Shown in pieces: positions 57,380-64,000 of a DNA stretch of 64,000 nt (the stretch's first letter is position 1; each line of letters opens with the position of its first letter). The stretch spans positions 1 through 64,000 of the forward strand of contig DCKU01000028.1 in assembly GCA_002320455.1 (NCBI GenBank). Direction: 5' to 3'. The translations under genes and the position numbers were made by a program. The notes below the pieces were generated by a model that was given only the letters and a program-made list of their open reading frames with translations, made no database searches and was not told the DNA's origin. This DNA comes from Salinisphaera sp. UBA1666 (GTDB lineage Bacteria > Pseudomonadota > Gammaproteobacteria > Nevskiales > Salinisphaeraceae).

Positions 57380-57912
57380 TGCGATGGCGTGTGGTTGTCC
57401 CGGTCGCGGTATTGATCGCCTTGGTCGGGCTTCTGGGCTATGGCCTGACGCGTGATCCGCATACGCTGCCATCGGCATACTTGAATCGCGCCGCGCCAAC
57501 GCTTGCGCTACCCAGCCTTGCCGATGAAACACAAGCCGTGCGGCTGGCGGACATGGCCGGTCGCGTGACCCTGGTCAACGTCTGGGCAAGCTGGTGTGTT
57601 GCGTGTCGCAGCGAGGTCAGCGAGCTGGCCGAGCTGTCAGAGACGACCGATATTCCGGTTGTGGGCATTGATTATAAAGACACCCGCGACGAGGCCAGCC
57701 GATGGCTGCGGCGGTTTGGTAATCCTTATGCCCGAATCGCCTTCGATGAAAGCGGTAGCACGGGGATCGACTGGGGTATTTCCGGGGTGCCGGAGACCTT
57801 CGTGATCGGCCGCGACGGCCAGATCAAGGACAAGATCGTAGGGCCGGTTACAGCCGAGGTCCGCCGCAAGCGTCTCGTGCCGCTGATCGAGCAACTCAAG
57901 GCCGAGTCGTGA
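57379..57912 (+). CDS. ccmG: Thiol:disulfide oxidoreductase CcmG/DsbE
   Basis: A 177-aa membrane-anchored thioredoxin-like protein with WASWCVACRSE as the active site and GVPETFVIGRDG, the cis-Pro region. It keeps apocytochrome Cys reduced for haem attachment. Starts on the last base of the ccmF stop. Confidence 0.94.
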   Translation: MRWRVVVPVAVLIALVGLLGYGLTRDPHTLPSAYLNRAAPTLALPSLADETQAVRLADMAGRVTLVNVWASWCVACRSEVSELAELSETTDIPVVGIDYKDTRDEASRWLRRFGNPYARIAFDESGSTGIDWGISGVPETFVIGRDGQIKDKIVGPVTAEVRRKRLVPLIEQLKAES

Positions 57913-58409
57913 TGACACACCGGATTCGCTGTTTCTTCGTGCTCCTGCTGGTGTGCTGCGCGCCCGGGCTCTGTCTTGCCCAGGCAGCTGAATCGCTGGA
58001 CGCGGCCAGTCAGGCGCGCTATCACGCGTTGATTGCCGAACTGCGCTGTGTGGTCTGCCAGAACCGCAGTATCGCCGAATCGGATGCGCCGCTGGCCGGG
58101 GATCTTCGACATGTCGTAGAGCGTCAAATCCGCGCCGGTCAAAGCAACGCAGCGATCAAGCGCTATCTGGTCGATCGCTATGGAGACTGGATTCTATACG
58201 ACCCGCCTTGGCAGCGTTCGACCGTTCTGTTGTGGACCGGGCCTTTTCTCCTGCTGGCCATCGGCGCTCTGCTGATTGCCGCGCTGATGCGTCGTGAGCG
58301 CTCAGTTCCATCCGAGGCGACCATCAAGGTGGGCCGGGACGATCATGGAGACCGGCTCGGGCAGATCCTCGCCGATGATCGAGCCAACAGGTCCGAGCCG
58401 AAGCAATGA
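57909..58409 (+). CDS. ccmH: Cytochrome c maturation protein CcmH (CycL)
   Basis: A 166-aa protein with a signal peptide, the LRCVVCQNRSIAESDAPLA motif carrying the CXXC pair, and a C-terminal membrane helix (RSTVLLWTGPFLLLAIGALLIAALM). It acts with CcmG and CcmI on apocytochromes. Confidence 0.94.
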   Translation: MMTHRIRCFFVLLLVCCAPGLCLAQAAESLDAASQARYHALIAELRCVVCQNRSIAESDAPLAGDLRHVVERQIRAGQSNAAIKRYLVDRYGDWILYDPPWQRSTVLLWTGPFLLLAIGALLIAALMRRERSVPSEATIKVGRDDHGDRLGQILADDRANRSEPKQ

Positions 58410-59230
58410 CGATATTTTTGGTCGTAGCGGTCTGCATGATCGCGGCCTGCCTGAGCTTGGCCGTCGTACCGCTGTGGCGGGCGAGCCGCCAAGAACCGAG
58501 CGATGGCGGACGACGCGAAGCCAACATCGATGCCTATTATCAGCGCGTGCGCGAGCTTGAGCGAGAGCTCGCCGCCGGACGTATCGACGCCAGCGCCGCT
58601 GCCCAAGAGAAAGATGCACTCGGCACGCGCCTGGTCAGCGAGGTGGATAGCGGCAAAGCATCGCCGGCCGGCCAACCCGCGGCGGGGCGGCCATGGCTTG
58701 CCAGCGCCAGCGCGCTCTGCCTGGTCGTGCTCGCTGGGACTTTCGGCTATTACTGGCTGGGCAACGTGTCGGCCATCCAGCAGTCGACCATGCCGAATAT
58801 CGACGAGCTGGTGGGCGAGCTGGCCGCTCAGGTCGAGGCCCAGCCGGATGATCGCGGCGCTCGCCTGATGCTGGCCCAGGCCTACGAGTCGCGCGGCGCC
58901 TATTCCAAGGCGGCTGAACAGTTGGCTTATATCAACGAGCGCGCCGTGCCGCCTGCCGCCGATCTCCTGGCCGCCGAGGCCCAGGCGCGCCTGCGCGCCG
59001 GTCAGCCGCTCGACGGCCAGCCCGGCGCGCTGTTCCAGCGGGCGTTGGTGCAGGATCCCAGCAACATCGCAGCACTTTGGTTTCTGGGCCTGCGCGCCGT
59101 CGAGGCCGGCAACGACAAGACAGCGCTAAAGTTCTGGGATCGGCTACTCGGTCTCGATTTGCCGCCGGACGTGCGCGAAATGGTCGAAGGACGACGTAAG
59201 GCGCTGGCCGGTGAGCTCCCGTCACTTTGA
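58406..59230 (+). CDS. ccmI: Cytochrome c maturation protein CcmI (CycH)
   Basis: A 274-aa protein with two membrane helices flanking a short cytoplasmic region (residues about 1-22 and 92-110), then a periplasmic TPR domain (GARLMLAQAYESRGAYSKAAEQL...). It delivers apocytochromes to CcmF. ATGA overlap with ccmH. Confidence 0.92.
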   Translation: MTIFLVVAVCMIAACLSLAVVPLWRASRQEPSDGGRREANIDAYYQRVRELERELAAGRIDASAAAQEKDALGTRLVSEVDSGKASPAGQPAAGRPWLASASALCLVVLAGTFGYYWLGNVSAIQQSTMPNIDELVGELAAQVEAQPDDRGARLMLAQAYESRGAYSKAAEQLAYINERAVPPAADLLAAEAQARLRAGQPLDGQPGALFQRALVQDPSNIAALWFLGLRAVEAGNDKTALKFWDRLLGLDLPPDVREMVEGRRKALAGELPSL

Positions 59231-60135
59231 TTGATCGCGACGCGCGCAGTGTGGTCGGGCGATATGCCCCTTCTCCAACCGGGGATCTGCATTTCGGCTC
59301 TCTCGTGGCCGCCGTTGCCAGCTACTGCAGCGCGCGAGCTGCCGGCGGGCACTGGCTGGTTCGGATCGATGATCTGGACAGGCCGCGCGTCGTAGCCGGG
59401 TCAGCAGATCGTATTCTGAAACAGCTTGCGGCATTCGGCCTCAGGCCCGATGAAAAGCCGATTTATCAATCGATGCGTGAGCAGGCCTATCGTGCGGCCA
59501 TCACACGGCTTCAAAACGCCGGGCACGCGTTCGTCTGTGGCTGTACGCGGCGTGAAGCCAAGGCCGGAACACGCGGGCTAGAAGGCCCGATCTATCCCGG
59601 CACGTGTCGAACCGGACTTGCGCCCGGCAGATCGCCACGCTCGATCCGGCTGCGGGTGCCGGACGAGCGTATTGAGTGCGCTGACGCGGTTCAGGGGCCG
59701 ATCGTACAAAATCTGGCTCGTGATATCGGCGACTTCGTGATCCGTCGTGCTGACGGCTTGACGGCTTATCAGCTGGCAACGGTTGTCGACGATGACTGGC
59801 AGGGGATCACAGAAGTGGTGCGTGGTGCCGACCTGGCGTCGTCGTCCCCGCGCCAGGCGTATCTGCAGCGCTGCCTGGATATGGCGCCGACGGGATATCT
59901 CCACGTACCGACTGTCGTGGACGCCCACGGCGAAAAGCTCGGCAAGAGTACGGGGGCGTTGGCGATCGATGCGCAAAACGCCCCCGAGCTGCTGCGCGAG
60001 TGCCTGACGCTGCTGGGCCAGGCCGCTCCACCCGAGCACGCGGCAGATGACGTGCAAGCAATCCTGGGCCATGGGGTCGCGCATTGGTGTGTGGATGCGA
60101 TCCCCGCGCAGCCGACGATCGCTCGACGGCGCTGA
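59227..60135 (+). CDS. gluQ: Glutamyl-Q tRNA(Asp) synthetase
   Basis: A truncated GluRS paralogue that glutamylates queuosine in tRNA-Asp. The 302-aa protein has the HIGH-like GRYAPSPTGDLHFGSL, a zinc site (CGCTRREAK ... YPGTCR) and the KMSKS-like KLGKSTGA, and lacks an anticodon-binding domain. TTG start overlaps the ccmI stop (TTGA). Confidence 0.94.
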   Translation: MIDRDARSVVGRYAPSPTGDLHFGSLVAAVASYCSARAAGGHWLVRIDDLDRPRVVAGSADRILKQLAAFGLRPDEKPIYQSMREQAYRAAITRLQNAGHAFVCGCTRREAKAGTRGLEGPIYPGTCRTGLAPGRSPRSIRLRVPDERIECADAVQGPIVQNLARDIGDFVIRRADGLTAYQLATVVDDDWQGITEVVRGADLASSSPRQAYLQRCLDMAPTGYLHVPTVVDAHGEKLGKSTGALAIDAQNAPELLRECLTLLGQAAPPEHAADDVQAILGHGVAHWCVDAIPAQPTIARRR

Positions 60136-60188
60136 CGAAGCAAGTCGGCTATTCCGGCACATCGTCTTAGTGGGGCACCTGCGAATTG

Positions 60189-60692
60189 TTACCAGCGCTG
60201 TTGGTCCCACTGTTCTGGATTGGCCCAGTATCTCGAATTCAGCCAGTCGGGCGTGATCTTGTAATCGTAGATGTTGTACCGATACACCCAATAGGCACTG
60301 GTCAATGATGTGGCCTGCTCCGCGCGCCGAAAGCCCAGTCCTAGAAAATCGGCGACGCTCCAGTCGGGCGAATCGGCCTCCGACAGCGGTGCACGAGAGA
60401 ACGCAGCCAGCACGCCGTGGGCGCCCACGTTTCTCAAATACGCCAGCATCCGACGCGTTCTGGCGTGGCCGACGGTCTGCGGCGCGTCAATGACCACGGC
60501 TAGGCGGTATCGACGCTCAAACGCCAGATCACGGGCCTGGTCGAATGCGGGCGAGAGCTCCAGCGTTCGTGACGAGCGGGCTGGATAGTCGGGTAGCGCC
60601 AGTTCGGTGGGCTTGATGACCAGAACCGGATCATCTTCGACGCGCTGGATCATAGCGCCGATGAGCGCGGCAACATCATCGGGAAGCGTCAT
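60189..60692 (-). CDS. Conserved hypothetical protein (DUF6231-like)
   Basis: A 167-aa protein without signal or membrane segments, ending YRYNIYDYKITPDWLNSRYWANPEQWDQQRW, a C-terminal signature I associate with a gammaproteobacterial family of unknown function. The middle (YRLAVVIDAPQTVGHARTRRMLAYLRNVGAHGVLAA) looks like a Rossmann-type beta-alpha unit. Convergent with gluQ. Function unknown. Confidence 0.7.
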   Translation of the reverse strand: MTLPDDVAALIGAMIQRVEDDPVLVIKPTELALPDYPARSSRTLELSPAFDQARDLAFERRYRLAVVIDAPQTVGHARTRRMLAYLRNVGAHGVLAAFSRAPLSEADSPDWSVADFLGLGFRRAEQATSLTSAYWVYRYNIYDYKITPDWLNSRYWANPEQWDQQRW

Positions 60693-60810
60693 GCGGCCTC
60701 TCTCGCCAGAATTGAACGCTTTACCCTACGACGTGGCGCGGCTTTCCGATACATGCGCGCGTCACACCTGGCCGATCGGCTGCGGAAAAAGCAGGCCAAA
60801 AACGCCACGC

Positions 60811-60845
60811 ATAAAAAAGCCCGACCTCCGAAGAGGCCGGGCTTT
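60811..60845 (-). terminator. Terminator of the OmpA-like porin gene
   Basis: A 13-bp stem (60816-60828 with 60833-60845, one G-U) closed by a UUCG tetraloop on the minus strand and followed by a run of U. It is 38 bp past the stop of the porin gene. Confidence 0.92.
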
Positions 60846-60882
60846 GCGGTTCAACCGCTGACGATTAGATCGTCAGTGCGGT

Positions 60883-62046
60883 TTACATGCCGCCCTGGTT
60901 CGTCACGTTCAGCTCGACGCGACGGTTCTGGGCGCGGCCCGCGGCGGTTTCGTTCGTGGCCACCGGGTTGGACTCGCCATGACCCTGCGTGCCGGTGATA
61001 CGGCTGCTGGTGATGCCATGGTTCATCAGGTAGCTACGCACGGAGTCCACACGACGCTGCGACAGATCCAAGTTGTAACGGTCGGTACCGATGCTGTCGG
61101 TGTAACCGTCAACGCGGAAGTTCACGTCCGGGCTGGCTTCCAGCGCGTCGACCACGTTGTCGAGGCGGTTGGTGGCCTGGGCCGTCAGCTTGCTCGAATC
61201 GAATTCGAAGGTCACGCCCTTGAGGACGATCGGAGCCTTCTTCTCGATCGGGCAGCCGCGAGCGTCGACTTCCGTGCCGCGCGGGGTGCCCGGGCACTGG
61301 TCGTTCGCGTCGATCACGCCATCGCCGTCGCTATCCTGCGGACCGACCGGCTCGGGAGCCGGGGCCGGAGCGGGAGCCTGCGGCGGGGCGCCGATCGGCA
61401 CCTGCAGACCAACCGACACGATATGATCGTTGTAGCGTGCGTCTTCGTAGCCAGCGCCCAGTACGTCGGCCGAGTCGACCGTCGTGTAGCGATAGCGATA
61501 CTCGGCACGCACTTTCAGACCGTAGTCGTTGAGCGTGTACATGTAACCGACACCGGCGTCCAGGAAGTCGGCATCTGCGTCGTCGCCGACGCCCACACCG
61601 TTGATCGAGGAGAAGCCGACGTCTTTCTTACCCCAGGCGGCGCCCAAGATGCCGTAGATCGGGAACGTGTCGCGGGCCGGGAAGAACAGCGCATCCAAGC
61701 CGAAACCGTACAGATCAGCATCGCCAGCGGAATCCGAGCCGGCGTTGTTGCTCAGGCTCTGGTCCGGGTTGAAGTAAAAGCCGAACAGCTCCAGGTTCAA
61801 CCAGCTGGTGATCGGCTTACCGATGGCCAGCGAGGCGCCGACGGAATCGTCGTTATCGACGTTCAAGCGGCCGAAGGAGTCGCTGCCACTGCCAATCGTG
61901 TCGCTGTCGAAGAAGCCGTAGGAAACCATCGGCGCAACATAGAAGCGCTTGTCCTGCGGTACATTGTCCTGCGCCATCGCACCTGCGGAGACGGCGAGCC
62001 CCAGCGCGCCGGCAACGCATGTATATAGCGGTTGCTTGAATTGCAT
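60883..62046 (-). CDS. OmpA/OprF-type outer membrane porin
   Basis: A 387-aa outer membrane protein: signal peptide (cleavage after AGAMA, about residue 25), an eight-strand beta-barrel domain to about residue 225, an Ala-Pro linker, a calcium-type loop DSDGDGVIDANDQCPGTP with a Cys pair, and a C-terminal OmpA domain (GVTFEFDSSKL..., GYTDSIGTD, NRRVELNV) that binds peptidoglycan. A good SD (GGGAG) precedes the ATG. Probably highly expressed. OprF or OmpA is the closest name; the barrel sequence does not decide. Confidence 0.9.
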   Translation of the reverse strand: MQFKQPLYTCVAGALGLAVSAGAMAQDNVPQDKRFYVAPMVSYGFFDSDTIGSGSDSFGRLNVDNDDSVGASLAIGKPITSWLNLELFGFYFNPDQSLSNNAGSDSAGDADLYGFGLDALFFPARDTFPIYGILGAAWGKKDVGFSSINGVGVGDDADADFLDAGVGYMYTLNDYGLKVRAEYRYRYTTVDSADVLGAGYEDARYNDHIVSVGLQVPIGAPPQAPAPAPAPEPVGPQDSDGDGVIDANDQCPGTPRGTEVDARGCPIEKKAPIVLKGVTFEFDSSKLTAQATNRLDNVVDALEASPDVNFRVDGYTDSIGTDRYNLDLSQRRVDSVRSYLMNHGITSSRITGTQGHGESNPVATNETAAGRAQNRRVELNVTNQGGM

Positions 62047-62244
62047 AACTCGAACTCCCTTGAACGGGTTTAGGTTTGTTGTGCGGTCCCATTCACCAGG
62101 TGGTAAACAGAAGTTCCCAAACCGGTGACGTGCAGGCAGAGTATGCGACTTTCCGCTCAGTTTGGCAACGGAATTAGCCGGTTGTGAAAAAAAAATTAAC
62201 CTGCAATCATCCGCCCGAAATTCAGCCTCCGTACAGCTTTTAAT

Positions 62245-63343
62245 ATGGACATAAATGCCGTTCGAAACCGTATGACCGCGCTTCGCGAGCGTTTAGGTGA
62301 TTTACGGGGGTATCTTTGACTACGCTGAGAAGAAAGATCGTCTGAGCGAGATTGATGCCGAGCTGGCGATCGGTGAGATCTGGGTCGAGGACCCGGACAA
62401 GGCGCAGCGCTTCGGACAGGAAAAAGCACGCCTGGAAGAGATCGTACGGCCGATCGATTCGGCGGCCACAACGCTCGAAGACAGTAATGAACTGCTCGAT
62501 ATGGCCGCGGACGAATCCGACGAAAGCGTTGTAGCCGAAATCGACGGCGAGCTGGATGGCGTTGAGGCGCATCTTAAAGCGCTAGAGTTCCAGCGCATGT
62601 TCTCGGGCGAAGCCGACGCCAATAATGCGTTCGTGGATATTCAGGCGGGCTCGGGCGGCACCGAAGCTCAGGACTGGGCTGAGATGCTGTTGCGCATGTA
62701 TTTGCGCTGGTGCGAACACAAAGGCTTCACCACGGAAGTCACTGAACTCTCGGCGGGCGACGTAGCCGGCATCAAGAGTGCAACGATCGCTGTGACCGGC
62801 AGTTATGCCTACGGTTGGCTGCGCACCGAGACGGGCGTGCACCGTTTGGTACGCAAGTCCCCGTTCGATTCCGGCGCGCGCCGTCATACCTCGTTCGCTG
62901 CGTTGTTCGTCGCCCCCGAGATCGACGACAACATCGAAATCGAGATTGACCCCTCGGATCTGCGGGTTGATGTGTATCGCGCGAGCGGGGCCGGCGGTCA
63001 GCACGTCAACCGGACCGAATCTGCGGTACGCATCACGCACGAGCCGACGGGCATCGTGGTCCAGTGCCAGAACGACCGTTCCCAGCATAAGAACCGCGCG
63101 ACCGCGATGAAGCAGCTCCAGTCGAAGCTGTACGAGCGCGAGATGGCCAAGCGACGTGAAGAAGCCGAAGCCACCGAAGCCGACAAGTCGGATATCGGCT
63201 GGGGCAGCCAGATTCGCTCCTACGTTCTGGATCAGTCGCGGATCAAGGATCTGCGCACGGGCGTGGAAGTCGGCAATACGCAAAGCGTGCTCGACGGCGC
63301 GCTAGACCAATTCATCGAGGCGAGTCTTAAACAAGGCCTTTAA
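62245..63343 (+). CDS. prfB: Peptide chain release factor 2, programmed +1 frameshift
   Basis: RF2 ends translation at UGA and UAA. ATG 62245 opens 24 codons ending CTT, then TGA (62317-62319); the main frame continues from GAC 62318 to TAA 63341. The combined protein is 365 aa, equal to E. coli RF2. The catalytic GGQ is in [11 protein letters not shown]. Unlike the broken photosynthesis genes, this shift is the known autoregulatory one. Confidence 0.97.
62306..62320 (+). promoter_or_regulatory. prfB +1 frameshift signal
   Basis: CGGGGG acts as an internal Shine-Dalgarno element just before TATCTTTGAC, where CTT TGA C is the classic slippery site. Low RF2 lets the ribosome slip from CUU to UUU and continue in +1. 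Confidence 0.95.
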
Positions 63344-63345
63344 TA

Positions 63346-64000
63346 ATGAGCGATAACAGTCAGGCGCCAGACGATACGCATCGACTCGTTGCGCAGAGAA
63401 AAGACAAACTCGCGCAGTGGCGAGAGCAGGGCAGTGCGTTTCCCAACGAGTTTCGCCCCGATGCACAGGCCGGCGCGTTGCAGTCGCGCCACGAAGCCGA
63501 CGACGCCGAAGCCCTGGAGGCCACCCGATACGATGTGGCCGTGGCGGGGCGGCTACTGGCCAAACGCGTCATGGGCAAGCTCAGTTTTGCCACGCTTCAG
63601 GACGCTAGCGGTCGTATTCAGCTGTTCGTCCAGCGCGACATGCTTGGTGAAGCGGCCTATAAAACGTTCAAGCAGCTGGATATCGGCGATATCGTGGGCT
63701 TGCGCGGTTATCTCGGGCGTACCCAGAAAGGCGAGCTGTCGGTCAAGGCCGAGTCGATCGAACTGCAGACCAAATCGCTGCGGCCGCTGCCGGAAAAATG
63801 GCACGGTCTGGCCGATACCGAGGCGCGGTATCGCCAGCGTTACGTCGATCTGATCATGAATCCGGACACGCGGGCGGTATTTAAAGCGCGCAGTGCCCTC
63901 CTGCGCGCCATTCGCGGGTTCTTCGAAGAACGAGACTTCATCGAAGTCGAAACCCCCATGCTCCAGGCTATTCCGGGCGGGGCAAGCGCGCGACCGTTCA
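63346..64000 (+). CDS. lysS: Lysyl-tRNA synthetase, 5' part
   Basis: Class II LysRS, cut by the window end after about 218 codons. ATG 63346 is 2 nt after prfB (the prfB-lysS order is standard in Gammaproteobacteria). Visible are the N-terminal helix, the OB-fold anticodon-binding domain (VAVAGRLLAKRVMGKLSFATLQD), and the start of the catalytic core (RYRQRYVDLIMNP, FIEVETPMLQ). Confidence 0.96.
   Translation, partial: MSDNSQAPDDTHRLVAQRKDKLAQWREQGSAFPNEFRPDAQAGALQSRHEADDAEALEATRYDVAVAGRLLAKRVMGKLSFATLQDASGRIQLFVQRDMLGEAAYKTFKQLDIGDIVGLRGYLGRTQKGELSVKAESIELQTKSLRPLPEKWHGLADTEARYRQRYVDLIMNPDTRAVFKARSALLRAIRGFFEERDFIEVETPMLQAIPGGASARPF

Noticed and set aside
62245..62320. prfB as a sixth broken gene
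   Set aside because: The in-frame TGA with CTT TGA C and upstream CGGGGG is the conserved programmed frameshift of RF2.

Overview
The window looks like the chromosome of a gammaproteobacterium with an aerobic anoxygenic phototrophy gene set. The flanks are ordinary housekeeping DNA in a gammaproteobacterial order: uvrB, tRNA-Val, thrS-infC-rpmI-rplT, pheS-pheT-ihfA-merR and tRNA-Pro on the left; a complete ccmABCDEFGHI cytochrome c maturation operon, gluQ, an OprF/OmpA-like porin, prfB (with its programmed frameshift) and lysS (cut by the window end) on the right. Only the oxygen-dependent cyclase AcsF is present, no BchE and no LH2 (puc) genes were seen, and the crt set (E, B, I, C, D, F, no A) is that of the spirilloxanthin pathway.

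Between tRNA-Pro and ccm lies a photosynthesis gene cluster (PGC) of about 40 kb, roughly 12.5-52.6 kb. Layout: bchI-bchD-bchO-crtI-crtB and two small membrane ORFs (+); crtD-crtC (-); crtE-crtF (+); bchC-bchX-bchY-bchZ (+); the puf operon pufQ-like-B-A-L-M-C (+) ending in a strong terminator; a 296-bp MITE; an alpha/beta hydrolase (-); one tightly overlapping superoperon bchF-N-B-H-L-M-lhaA-puhA-B-C-orf-acsF-puhE (-); and divergently bchG-MFS-bchP (+), whose last gene overlaps ccmA by ATGA. Together these genes would make bacteriochlorophyll a, spirilloxanthin-type carotenoids, an LH1-RC complex with a membrane-anchored tetraheme PufC, and the haem-attachment machinery that PufC needs.

The main observation is that five PGC genes are broken as written, each by one small lesion, while every housekeeping gene reads through cleanly. 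pufM has an in-frame TAG and bchB an in-frame TGA, both where a Trp codon is expected. bchY has one extra G in a G run, lhaA has lost one base from a G run, and puhB is frameshifted exactly at a perfect 14-bp inverted repeat. Taken literally, this strain could make neither an active DPOR (BchB) nor COR (BchY), nor a full PufM. It would then be a very recently inactivated phototroph. Sequencing error is the competing explanation and only reads or resequencing can decide. Other points of interest are a 5 x 7-bp tandem repeat inside puhE (a possible phase-variation switch), an in-frame hexamer expansion in bchL, an rtT-like 176-bp repeat unit carrying a copy of the tRNA-Val 3' end, and an AUC start codon for infC.
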